From the NCBI RefSeq assembly GCF_032248695.1, contig NZ_JAVHXC010000003.1, positions 372,001 to 436,000 on the forward strand: 64,000 bases of DNA, written 5' to 3'. How positions within the stretch are numbered: position 1 is the first letter of the stretch; each line of letters begins with the position of its first letter. Position numbers and translations under genes: made by a program. The notes beneath the pieces were generated by a model. It was not told where the DNA came from. It saw nothing but the letters and a program-made list of their open reading frames with translations, and did not search any database. Below, in pieces: positions 34,999 through 42,701 of the stretch. This DNA is from Dietzia sp032248695. GTDB lineage: Bacteria; Actinomycetota; Actinomycetes; Mycobacteriales; Mycobacteriaceae.

Positions 34999-35616
34999 TC
35001 AGGCCGCGTCGTCAGGCGTGCGCACCGCGCAGAACAGGTCGGTGCGCAGCGTGGCGGGGTCCGTGTCGGGCGAGGGTTCGGTGACGTACGCCTCCCAGAA
35101 CGGCACCCCGGGGGCGCGGCCCGTCCCCGCGATGCGGCCCATGAACTCGCCCCAGGCGTGGCCGAGGTCGTCGTACGAGCCCACGTGGCTGATCACGGCG
35201 ATCTCGCCGGCGGGCAGCTCGGACGCGACGATCCGCCGACCGTCGACCTCGATCGGCTCCGCCCCCACCTGCTCAACCAGCGGCGCCCGGAGCGGGAAGC
35301 CGATCTCCAGGTCCACCACGGAGTCGGGACCCTCGATCGCGGCGGTGTACAGCGCGATGGGCGGTCCCGCTGGGGCGAGGCCGGCCTCGAACCCGCGGGG
35401 CAGGACGGTCCCGAAGGCGGAGTCGAACACCTCGGCCAACTCGGACATCGGCACGCCCGTCACGCGCACCACGGCGGTGGGCACGGCCGGCACGCGCAGC
35501 AGCCGGATCCCGTCGACAGGATCCGGGCCCAGGTCGGGGTACCCGGGGGGCGGGTCGGCGGGCGCGTCGGGCGCGTCGGGCGACCGATCGGGGGACGGGG
35601 AGGATGACGACGACAT
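34999..35616 (-). CDS. GyrI-like / effector-binding domain protein
   Basis: 205 residues from ATG 35616. After a disordered Ser/Pro/Asp-rich N-terminus (about 1-35) the protein has the GyrI-like small-molecule-binding fold: PTAVVRVTGVPMSELAEVFDSAF, IALYTAAIEGPDSVVDLEIGFPL, LPAGEIAVISHVGSYDDLGHAWGEFM and a C-terminal FWEAYVTEPSPDTDP strand with the acidic residue typical of the ligand pocket. Members bind drugs or metabolites, and some hydrolyse cyclopropanes. No DNA-binding domain is present. Confidence 0.82.
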   Translation of the reverse strand: MSSSSSPSPDRSPDAPDAPADPPPGYPDLGPDPVDGIRLLRVPAVPTAVVRVTGVPMSELAEVFDSAFGTVLPRGFEAGLAPAGPPIALYTAAIEGPDSVVDLEIGFPLRAPLVEQVGAEPIEVDGRRIVASELPAGEIAVISHVGSYDDLGHAWGEFMGRIAGTGRAPGVPFWEAYVTEPSPDTDPATLRTDLFCAVRTPDDAA

Positions 35617-35800
35617 GGTGTGCCCCTTCCGGCGCTGGTCCTGGTCCCAGTGTGCGCTGCGGACGGACGGAGTGGAAGACCCGCCGAGCAGCGGCGCGGC
35701 CCCCCGTGCGCGTCGGGGATGCGGGCCCCGTCCGCGTAGGCGGTTGCGGCCCCCGCTCATCTGGGATGCGGCCCGCGCCGGGCGGGGGGACACTGGGGGC

Positions 35801-35983
35801 ATGCCCCACTACCGCCTCCACTCCCCCGACCAGACCATCGATCTCGGCGAGCACGAGACCGCCCAGCAGGCCCTCGAGGCCGCCGTGGGCGGTCAGCAGG
35901 AGACCCGGCCCACCGACGGGTCCCTCGAGGTGCAGGTGGGCGAGTCGTGGCACCCCGTCGACATCGAGGGGGACATGCCGTGA
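35801..35983 (+). CDS. Small conserved-looking protein, 60 residues
   Basis: From ATG 35801 to the stop overlapping the next gene (GTGA). Sequence begins MPHYRLHSPDQTIDLGEH and is acidic, with a helix ETAQQALEAAVGG and a strand VQVGESWHPVDIEGD. No family recognised. It has good coding character and is translationally coupled to the MBL gene, which argues that it is real. Confidence 0.7.
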   Translation: MPHYRLHSPDQTIDLGEHETAQQALEAAVGGQQETRPTDGSLEVQVGESWHPVDIEGDMP

Positions 35984-36885
35984 GCGCGGCGCGCGGCGCC
36001 GGGGCGGGGTCCGACCTCGGATCGAACGGGGCGGGCCCGGGTTCGGTGATCCAGTGCGCGACCTGCGGCGTCGAGCGGGCGGAGCCCCTGCCCGAGGTGT
36101 GCCCGATCTGCGCGGACGAACGCCAGTACGTGCCCGCCGGCGGCCAGCGGTGGACGAGCCCCGAGCAGTCGCGCGACTCCGGTGCGTTCCTCGAGTTCGC
36201 CGAGCGCGAGACGGACGTCATCGGCATCGATCAACGCGGCTGCCCCGGCATCGGGCAGCGGCCCTCGCTCATCCGCACCGACCACGGGAACGTGCTGGTC
36301 GAGGTCCCGAACTACATCAGTGACGAGGCGGTCGCCGCCATCCGCGGATGGGGTGGGCTCTCGGCGATCATCGCCTCGCACCCGCACATGTATGGAGTCC
36401 AGTCCCTGTGGTCGGCCGCGTTCGACGACTGCCCCGTGTACGTCTCCGCGCCCGACGAGCAGTGGCTCGGACTGCGGCCGGCCAACACCGTGGTGTGGGG
36501 CGGCGGCCACGCCGCCGACCCCGACGCGGGCGGCGATATCGAGATCCTGCCCGGCGTGCGGGCGTCCCAGCCCGGAGGGCACTTCCCGGGCAGTGTCGTG
36601 GTGCACTGGACGGCCCCCGACGGCGCGGGCGTCCTGTTCAGCGGCGACACCATCGGCACGGTCGCCGACCGGGAGTGGGTGACCTTCATGCGCTCGTTCC
36701 CCAACTGGATGCCGCTGTCCGGGGCCGTGGTGCGCCGGATCGCCGACCACGTCTCGCGGTACGAGTTCGACAGGCTCTACAGCAACTTCGGGGGGTGCGT
36801 CCCGCGCGACGCCCGGGGCGCCGTCCGGCGGTCGGCCGAACGCTACGCGGCGTGGGTCGCCGGCGAGTACGACCACCTCACCTAG
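35980..36885 (+). CDS. MBL-fold metallo-hydrolase with N-terminal zinc ribbon
   Basis: 301 residues from GTG 35980. The N-terminus holds CATC and CPIC (Cys26, 29, 41, 44), a rubredoxin-like zinc ribbon. The MBL-like domain follows: SLIRTDHGNVLVEVPNYIS, IIASHPHMYGVQSLWSAAF, GGHFPGSVVVHW and LFSGDTIGTV. The canonical HxHxDH motif is reduced to SHPHMYG, lacking the second metal-site Asp-His pair, so catalysis may need one metal or be lost. Two neighbouring frames (35801 small protein, this gene) are coupled. Substrate unknown. Confidence 0.85.
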   Translation: MSAARGAGAGSDLGSNGAGPGSVIQCATCGVERAEPLPEVCPICADERQYVPAGGQRWTSPEQSRDSGAFLEFAERETDVIGIDQRGCPGIGQRPSLIRTDHGNVLVEVPNYISDEAVAAIRGWGGLSAIIASHPHMYGVQSLWSAAFDDCPVYVSAPDEQWLGLRPANTVVWGGGHAADPDAGGDIEILPGVRASQPGGHFPGSVVVHWTAPDGAGVLFSGDTIGTVADREWVTFMRSFPNWMPLSGAVVRRIADHVSRYEFDRLYSNFGGCVPRDARGAVRRSAERYAAWVAGEYDHLT

Positions 36886-37334
36886 GCCCCGCCCGGCTCC
36901 GCGCGCCCGCCGGGCTCGGCGCCCCCGCCGCGGTCGGCCGGCTCAGTGCGGTCGGCCGGCTCCGTGCGTTCGGCCGATTCCGCGCGGTCGGCCGCCTCGG
37001 CGCGCTCCTTGACCTGCGCGAGGCGACGGTCCCACCCCCGCGACACCGCGCCCAGCAGATCGGAGATCTCCCGGATCCGGTCCGGGCGCACGGCGTGCAC
37101 CTGGCGACGCCGGTCAGCCCGGGCGGACACCAGGCCCGACTCCGTGAGCACGCGCAGGTGCTTGGCCACCGCCTGGCGGCTCACGCCGAGATCGCGGGCC
37201 ACGGCGCCGGCGTCGTCGGGCCGATCGGCGAGCCGGACGAGGACCCGCCGGCGGGTCCGGTCCGCCAGGGCGGAGAACACGTCGTCGGCCTCCTCGCTGA
37301 GCAGGCCGGCCGCGGGATCGGTCGGCCTCCTCAT
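36882..37334 (-). CDS. ArsR family regulator
   Basis: 150 residues from ATG 37334, overlapping the upstream SRPBCC stop. The winged helix (about 15-95) reads VFSALADRTRRRVLVRLADRP, then AVARDLGVSRQAVAKHLRVLTESGLV. No metal-binding Cys motif is present; this is the subgroup paired with AHSA1/SRPBCC proteins, which senses by other means. The C-terminal 40 residues are a low-complexity tail (ERTEPADRTEPADRGGG). It probably represses its own operon through the palindrome at 37925-37942. Confidence 0.9.
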   Translation of the reverse strand: MRRPTDPAAGLLSEEADDVFSALADRTRRRVLVRLADRPDDAGAVARDLGVSRQAVAKHLRVLTESGLVSARADRRRQVHAVRPDRIREISDLLGAVSRGWDRRLAQVKERAEAADRAESAERTEPADRTEPADRGGGAEPGGRAEPGGA

Positions 37335-37834
37335 CCGCCGCCCTCGGCGCGCACCCGTGCCAGCTCCAGCTCCGTCACCCAGCCCTCGGCGTTCTCCTCG
37401 AACCGCTGACGCCGCACGACCGCGTCCTCGTCCAGCCCCGCGAACCCGGTCTCCCGGACGGTCAGGACGACGCCGGATCCGTGGTCCTCGATCGTGAACT
37501 CCACCAGGTTGGACGGGGCCTCGTCGACCTCGCCCGCCATGCCACCGAGCCAGCGGAACACCGCGCGTCGCGGCGGGGCCAGTTCGACGGTCGCGATCGT
37601 GAACTCGCCGTGCACCGGGTCGGTCACGCGCGAGACGTCCCCGTCGGTGATGATCTCGTGCTCGGTCCACGTGCCGTCGTTGATGAACCACCCCGGCTCC
37701 GACACGATGTCCCATACCGCCTGCGGAGAGGCGTCGATGTGGATGCTGTGGACGATCTCGTCGGGCACGTCGCCGGTGGTCGCCCCCGGTCCGGGCGCGG
37801 CGGCGCCACTGACGGGCATCGGGTTCTCGCTCAT
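37331..37834 (-). CDS. SRPBCC / AHSA1-like domain protein
   Basis: 167 residues from ATG 37834. The START/AHSA1 fold is visible in IVHSIHIDASPQAVWDIVSEPGWFINDG, VFRWLGGMAG, LVEFTIEDHGSGVVLTVRETGF and a C-terminal helix. Binds a hydrophobic ligand or acts as a chaperone co-factor; ligand unknown. It is coupled to the ArsR gene (ATGA overlap), a frequent pair in actinobacteria. Confidence 0.9.
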   Translation of the reverse strand: MSENPMPVSGAAAPGPGATTGDVPDEIVHSIHIDASPQAVWDIVSEPGWFINDGTWTEHEIITDGDVSRVTDPVHGEFTIATVELAPPRRAVFRWLGGMAGEVDEAPSNLVEFTIEDHGSGVVLTVRETGFAGLDEDAVVRRQRFEENAEGWVTELELARVRAEGGG

Positions 37835-37924
37835 GGGGTTCCCCTTCCCTCGAGGTGCGTCCCGCTCGGTGAGCTCGTGTCGCGACTGCACCTGACGCCC
37901 ACGATGCCACGCCCACCACCCATG

Positions 37925-37942
37925 TGCAACCCCCGGGTTGCA
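37925..37942. promoter_or_regulatory. Palindromic operator before the SRPBCC/ArsR operon
   Basis: TGCAACCCCCGGGTTGCA: 8-bp arms TGCAACCC/GGGTTGCA around a 2-bp centre, 91 bp upstream of the SRPBCC start. TGCAACC-type palindromes are typical of ArsR proteins in SRPBCC operons. Confidence 0.6.
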
Positions 37943-38068
37943 GTCGGCGCACCAGGATCCCCGACGCCGCCGGCGGGCGCGGCAACGCCGGCGGGCGTGA
38001 CCCCGTCGGCGAGGCGGGTCGGCGCCAACCGACACGCCGAGGCCCGGGGCGCGGACTACTCTCCGTGT

Positions 38069-39334
38069 ATGAACCCCCTCACCGTTCCGCGGATGCCGCG
38101 TCTGCTCACGGCGGCAGCGGCCGCCCTCGTCGTCGTCGCCCCTCTCACCACCCCCGCCGCCGGCGCGGCGCCGGCACCCGACCCGGCCGCGGTGGCCACC
38201 CCCTACGCCGACGTCGCCGGCCCCGCTACGAACCCCGCACCCACCTGGTCCGGGCTCGACACCCGCGTCTGGGACCGGCCGATCCCCGCGCCCGGCGTCG
38301 CGGCGGCGACCGTCCCGCTCGACCCGTCGCTCACGCTCCCCCGGGCCGGACAGGCGGTACGGCAGGCCTACGGGACCATCGACCAGCACGGACGCCCCGC
38401 CATCGCGACCTCCGCCGTCTTCCTGCCGCACGGCGCGCCCCCGCCGGGCGGGTGGCCTGTGATCGCGTGGGCGCACGGCACCACCGGCCTCGGCGACGAC
38501 TGCGCACCGTCCACCCACCCGCGCTCCCCGCGCGACGCCGACTACCTCGACCACTGGCTGGACCGCGGATACGCCGTCGTCTCCGCCGACTACGCGGGCC
38601 TCGGCACCCCCGGCCTGCTCAGCTACCTCAACGGGCAGGCCGCCGCGCGCGGGATCGTCGACTCGGTGACCGCCGCCCGGGGCGCAGGGCTGCCGCTCGC
38701 GGCGCGGTGGGGCATCGTCGGACAGTCCCAGGGCGCCGACGCCGCCCTCGTCGCCGCCACCCGCGCCACCGAACTCGGCGCCCCCGCGGGCCTGGACTAC
38801 CGCGGCGTGGTCGCGACCGGCGCCCCCGCCAACATCGAGCACCTCTTCCAGTGGGGCGGACCCGGGTTCCCGCCCGTACAGCTGCCGACCGGGCTCAACA
38901 CCTACGCGATGTACATCCTCGCCGGATTCCGGGATCAGCACCCCGAGCTCGACATCAACGGGTACCTCACGCCCGCCGGCCGCGAGATGGTCGACGCCGC
39001 CGAGACCCTCTGCTACGCCGCGATGCGGGAGAAGGTCGGCGGGTTCCAGATCTCACAGGCGCTGTCCCGCCCACTGCAGGAGATCCCCGACGTGTTCGGC
39101 CACCTGCGGCGCTACATGGGCACGCCGGCCGTCGGCTACGACCGGCCCGTCTTCCTCGGCCAGGGCCTGCTGGACGTGGACGTCCCCGCCCCCTCGGCAC
39201 TGTCGCTGGCGGCCGAGATGACGCTCAACCGGCAGCCCCTCGAGCTGCGCGTCTACCCCGACCGGGACCACAGCGGCACCGTCTACGCCGCGACCCCGGA
39301 CACCACCGCCTTCCTCGCCCGGGTCATGGGGTGA
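38069..39334 (+). CDS. Secretory lipase (LIP family)
   Basis: 421 residues from ATG 38069. Signal peptide with cleavage likely in AAGAAPAPD near residue 35. Secretory lipase motifs: WPVIAWAHGTTGLGDDCAPS (oxyanion site and conserved Cys), VVSADYAGLGTPG, nucleophile in VGQSQGADAAL, and a C-terminal PDRDHSGTVYA carrying the His. Hydrolyses extracellular acylglycerols or esters. TACTCT is 6 nt before the ATG, consistent with leaderless transcription. It is a more distant relative of the tandem lipases at 42.7 and 44.2 kb. Confidence 0.88.
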   Translation: MNPLTVPRMPRLLTAAAAALVVVAPLTTPAAGAAPAPDPAAVATPYADVAGPATNPAPTWSGLDTRVWDRPIPAPGVAAATVPLDPSLTLPRAGQAVRQAYGTIDQHGRPAIATSAVFLPHGAPPPGGWPVIAWAHGTTGLGDDCAPSTHPRSPRDADYLDHWLDRGYAVVSADYAGLGTPGLLSYLNGQAAARGIVDSVTAARGAGLPLAARWGIVGQSQGADAALVAATRATELGAPAGLDYRGVVATGAPANIEHLFQWGGPGFPPVQLPTGLNTYAMYILAGFRDQHPELDINGYLTPAGREMVDAAETLCYAAMREKVGGFQISQALSRPLQEIPDVFGHLRRYMGTPAVGYDRPVFLGQGLLDVDVPAPSALSLAAEMTLNRQPLELRVYPDRDHSGTVYAATPDTTAFLARVMG

Positions 39335-39611
39335 ACCGCAACCGGACGGGCCACCGCGGGCGGCGCCGGCGCACAGTGGGGGGTGACCCCCGTCACGTCG
39401 GGTACCCCCGATCGATGCGGGCGTCCACTTGGGCGACGGCGTTTTCCCACGATAAGAGCACCGCGGCCCGGGCGGAAAGTGTGACCTGCGCAATAATCGT
39501 TACAGACTTGTCACATCGCACGCACACGGGTTAGAGTCTCGTCATCGCCGCGCGGGGATGTTTCAGGGACTCCCCGCGCGGCTGACTTAATTTCGGATGA
39601 CGGCGGGATTC
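39335..39611. other. Intergenic region with promoter-like boxes and a 12-bp stem
   Basis: No gene recognised. TTGTCA and TTAGAG, 17 bp apart (about 39511-39539), resemble a -35/-10 pair. Just downstream is the perfect inverted repeat GCCGCGCGGGGA (39547-39558) / TCCCCGCGCGGC (39571-39582), followed by TGACTTAATTT. It could be a short untranslated RNA with its terminator, or a leader for the hydrolase gene. Confidence 0.4.
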
Positions 39612-39627
39612 CTAGAACCTGTTCTAG
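39612..39627. promoter_or_regulatory. KstR-type operator, perfect palindrome
   Basis: CTAGAACCTGTTCTAG, a perfect 16-bp palindrome whose inner 14 bp match TnnAACnnGTTnnA exactly. It lies 14 bp before the HsaD-like start and overlaps TAGTAT (39625-39630), the probable -10 box, so binding would block transcription. Confidence 0.7.
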
Positions 39628-39640
39628 TATCCTCAGCGGC

Positions 39641-40510
39641 ATGAGCGCCCTCGACTTCGAGTCCACCAGCAAGACCATCACCGCCGGCCGCTTCGAGCTG
39701 CACTACCACGAGGCGGGCGAGCAGAGCGTCGCCGAGCCCGAGAGCGCGGTCCCCGTCCTGTTCCTCCACGGCTCCGGCCCGGGCGTCACCGCGTGGTCCA
39801 ACTTCTCCGGCAACTTCCCCGTCTTCGCCGAGCGGTTCCACACCATCCTGCTCGACATGCCGGGCTTCGGGAAGAGCTCGGACCTGGAGTGGGAGAAGGC
39901 CTACCCCAAGATCGCCGCCGAGGCGATCGACGCGTTCTGCGAGGCCAAGGGCATCGAGAAGGTCGACATCGTCGGCAACTCCATGGGCGGCAACGTGGCC
40001 TGCGAGACCGCGCTGGCGTACCCGGACCGGGTCCGCAAGATGGCCCTCATGGGCCCCGGCGGCCTCGCGGCGCCGCTCTTCACCCCGGAGCCCAGCGAGG
40101 GCTCGCGCCGCCTGTTCGAGTTCCTCGCCGACCCGACCGACGAGAAGATGAGCGCCTGGGTCGACACGATGGTCGGCAACAAGAAGATCGTCTCCCCCGA
40201 GCTCATCCGCGCCCGCACCGAGGCCGCCACCGCGCCCGGTGCCGTGGAGCGCATGTACGCGATCTTCGGCTCCATCCTCAAGCCCGAGAACGCCTACACC
40301 CCGCTGTACGCCCGCGCGTCCCAGATCAAGCAGGAGACACTGCTCATCTGGGGCCGCGACGACCGCATGCTGCCGTACGAGCAGGCGCACTTCGCGTTCC
40401 GACAGCTGCCCCGCGCCGAGCTGCACTCGTTCTCCCGCTGCGGCCACTGGGCGATGATCGAGCAGAAGGACAAGTTCGAGCGCCTGGTGATCGACTTCTT
40501 CCTGAACTGA
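39641..40510 (+). CDS. Meta-cleavage-product C-C bond hydrolase, HsaD/BphD-like
   Basis: 289 residues from ATG 39641. The MCP hydrolase signature is strong: LFLHGSGPGVTAWSNF, nucleophile Ser114 in VGNSMGGNVA, LMGPGGLAAPLF, Asp241 in LIWGRDDRMLP and His269 in SRCGHWAMIEQ. Family members cleave vinylogous 1,5-diketones left by extradiol ring opening; HsaD does this for the cholesterol A/B rings. The upstream KstR-type box supports a steroid role. No extradiol dioxygenase is present in this window, so the substrate remains inferred. Confidence 0.87.
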   Translation: MSALDFESTSKTITAGRFELHYHEAGEQSVAEPESAVPVLFLHGSGPGVTAWSNFSGNFPVFAERFHTILLDMPGFGKSSDLEWEKAYPKIAAEAIDAFCEAKGIEKVDIVGNSMGGNVACETALAYPDRVRKMALMGPGGLAAPLFTPEPSEGSRRLFEFLADPTDEKMSAWVDTMVGNKKIVSPELIRARTEAATAPGAVERMYAIFGSILKPENAYTPLYARASQIKQETLLIWGRDDRMLPYEQAHFAFRQLPRAELHSFSRCGHWAMIEQKDKFERLVIDFFLN

Positions 40511-40569
40511 GGACCGTCGGGCCGGGCGGGCGTGGCGGCGACGGCGGCTCCGCGGGTTAGCCTCGGAGC

Positions 40570-41451
40570 ATGACCGACACGCCGCAGCCCGGCCAGCCCG
40601 AGCAGCCGCAGGACCAGCCGCCCGCCGTCGACCCGCGGACCGGCGAGGACCTGTCCTGGAAGCAGACGCCGGTGGCGATCGTGCTGCTCGACCGGCCCGC
40701 CCCCGGCCACGAGGAGATCGGCGAGCTGCTCGCGGAGATCTTCGAGGGCTCCTACGAGGTCGAACGCGGCACCGAGGACGACCCCGCCTCCGCCGTGCAC
40801 GTCGAGGACGCGACCGTCATCGTCTCCTCGATCGACGCCCCCGTGCCGGAGGCCGCGCAGTACACGCGCGACCTGGCCGCGTGGAACGGTGGCGAGGCCG
40901 TCGTGGAGAGCCATCTGTCCCAGGTCGTGGTGGCCGCGTTCCGGTGGGGGCCGATCGGGGACGACGGCGAGCCCACCGATCCCGAGTACATGGACCCGCG
41001 GCTCGAGACGCTGCGGTGCGAGCTGGCGGTCGCGAACGTGACGGCAGCACTGACAGCGCTACCCGGCTCGGTGGCGGTCACCGTGGGCGGCGCCGCGATG
41101 ACCCTGCCGGCCGTCCCGTACCGCGATCTCGTGACGGCCAACCCGGTGCCGGCCCCCGCGCTCGTCGGGGTGCGGGCGGGGATGCAGTCGCAGACCACGT
41201 CCTGCGTGTACACCACGGGGATGGGCCGGTTCGGGCGGATGGACCTCGAGCGGCTGGACGTCGACGCCCCGCCGGCCGCCGTGTACTCCGAGATGTGCAA
41301 CCTCGTGGCCTACTCGCTGGCGACCGGCACCGTCCTCCAGCCCGGTCAGACGATCGAGGTCGGCGGGCCGCAGCCCCTGCTCGCGAGCCCCGAGGTCTCC
41401 CCGTTCACCGGCCAGGAGATCCTCCGGCTGGCACCCGGCCCGCGGGCCTGA
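40570..41451 (+). CDS. Hypothetical protein, DUF4261-like in shape
   Basis: 293 residues from ATG 40570. A Pro/Gln-rich N-terminus is followed by VAIVLLDRPAPGHEEIGELLAEIF, AVHVEDATVIVSSIDAPVP, HLSQVVVAAFRWG, LRCELAVANVTAALTALPGS and GRFGRMDLERLDVD, a pattern like DUF4261 proteins, which act on stress-related or immunity contexts in other bacteria; the match is from memory and tentative. TAGCCT lies 6 nt before the ATG (leaderless). Its 3' end runs into a 30-bp tandem repeat that includes the stop codon. Confidence 0.7.
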   Translation: MTDTPQPGQPEQPQDQPPAVDPRTGEDLSWKQTPVAIVLLDRPAPGHEEIGELLAEIFEGSYEVERGTEDDPASAVHVEDATVIVSSIDAPVPEAAQYTRDLAAWNGGEAVVESHLSQVVVAAFRWGPIGDDGEPTDPEYMDPRLETLRCELAVANVTAALTALPGSVAVTVGGAAMTLPAVPYRDLVTANPVPAPALVGVRAGMQSQTTSCVYTTGMGRFGRMDLERLDVDAPPAAVYSEMCNLVAYSLATGTVLQPGQTIEVGGPQPLLASPEVSPFTGQEILRLAPGPRA

Positions 41452-41540
41452 CCGGCGCGCGGCCCGGCACCCGCGGGGCTGACCGGCGCGGGCCCGGCAC
41501 CCGCAGGCCTGACCGGCGTGGGCCCGGCCCCCGCGGCGGC
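41431..41540. repeat. 30-bp tandem repeat over a stop codon
   Basis: About 3.5 units; the two cleanest are 41461-41490 and 41491-41520 (start GGCCCGGCACCCGC). Each complete unit includes CTGACCGGCG. The first unit overlaps the end of the hypothetical gene and its TGA (41449-41451), so the array looks like duplication of the gene's terminus. Confidence 0.75.
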
Positions 41541-41549
41541 GCCCCGGGA

Positions 41550-42272
41550 TCACGGTCGGTGGTGGTTCATCCGCTCCACCACCAGGCGCGTGGTGGCCGC
41601 CAGCTGGAACGGCCGGATGACCGGCTCGATCCGACTGGTGAGCCGCTCCTTCTTGAGTCGCGCGATGACGCTGCGCACCAGCTCCGGCAGCGGGTTGCCC
41701 AGGTGGTCGACGAGCGGATAGATCCGCACCTCCGGGGCGATGCGGGCCATCTCGACGATCGCGTCGACGTGATCGGCGAGATCCATGCGGTCGGCATAGG
41801 TGAACAGCAGGTGGGAGCACAGCACCAGGTCGGCCGAGTCGCTGGCCAGCGGCAGGGAGGGCAGCGCCCCGGCGATGTACCGCTCGGGCGAGGCCGCCAG
41901 ATCGACGAGCATGCGGTCCGCGGCGGTACGGCGGATGGTCTCGTGGCCGATCACTCCCCCGCGCACGTCCCAGTCGAAGTCCACCTCGCGCGCCTTCTTC
42001 TGCTCGACCGACCTCTCGACATCGGCGAGGATGCGCGCGCGGAGGTCGTCCGCCCCGCGGGCGTACTGCGGGTCCACGGCCACCGCGTCTCCCCCGGCCG
42101 CGCAGATCTCCGCGACCGCGCTGGCGGCCCCGCCCGGGCAGTCGACGATCCGCCGCAGCAGGTCGTCCGAGTCCAGCCCGAACATGTCCGTGTACTCGCC
42201 CAGGGAGCGCGCGCTCACCAGGACATCAGTGTCCTCGAGCGCATGGAAGACGGTCTGGGGACTTGCGGTCAC
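41550..42272 (-). CDS. Class I SAM-dependent methyltransferase-like protein
   Basis: 240 residues from ATG 42272. The SAM-binding glycine loop is recognised in LLRRIVDCPGGAASAVAEICAAGGDAVAVDPQYA (motif I region), followed by SADLVLCSHLLFTYADRM (post-motif) and a C-terminal RIYPLVDHLGN strand. Substrate unknown. It faces the lipase at 42702 across a 429-bp gap containing a 19-bp palindrome. Confidence 0.8.
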   Translation of the reverse strand: MTASPQTVFHALEDTDVLVSARSLGEYTDMFGLDSDDLLRRIVDCPGGAASAVAEICAAGGDAVAVDPQYARGADDLRARILADVERSVEQKKAREVDFDWDVRGGVIGHETIRRTAADRMLVDLAASPERYIAGALPSLPLASDSADLVLCSHLLFTYADRMDLADHVDAIVEMARIAPEVRIYPLVDHLGNPLPELVRSVIARLKKERLTSRIEPVIRPFQLAATTRLVVERMNHHRP

Positions 42273-42701
42273 CTGGAACTCTCCTGAGGTCTGCCGGTCG
42301 GATCGGGTATCCGGACCGTGGGGTCACGAGGGTGGACCCGGGCTCCGTGGCGGACCGCCGCCGATGTCGACGCGACCCACCCGTCCCGGTGGGTCCGCGC
42401 ATCGTCCGTACTACGCCGTGCGGGCGTGGACGACGCGGGACCACTCCGGTCCGCGTCGCCAGCACATCAGTACGTCTTTAGGCACGGCATCACCGTAACA
42501 GCGGTCTACGACAGGGGCCACCGTGAAGTTCACGGTGATCCGAATGTGTCCTGATCGTCACCCACCGACGCCGCCGGGCAGGCGCGAGACCCTCCGCGCG
42601 CCAGCGGTGGTGAGGCACGTCACCGCCTGTGAATGACAGAAGCTAGGGTTTTGTCCAGCCAAGGTCTTCTGGACGGACCACCATGACACCGGGGAGCACT
42701 C
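42273..42701. promoter_or_regulatory. Divergent intergenic region with a 19-bp palindrome
   Basis: 429 bp between the methyltransferase and the first tandem lipase. CACCGTGAAGTTCACGGTG at 42519-42537 has perfect 9-bp arms around one base and looks like an operator. The remainder shows lower GC (CGTCTTTAGGC, GCTAGGGTTTTGTCC) consistent with promoters. No gene or RNA recognised. Confidence 0.5.
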
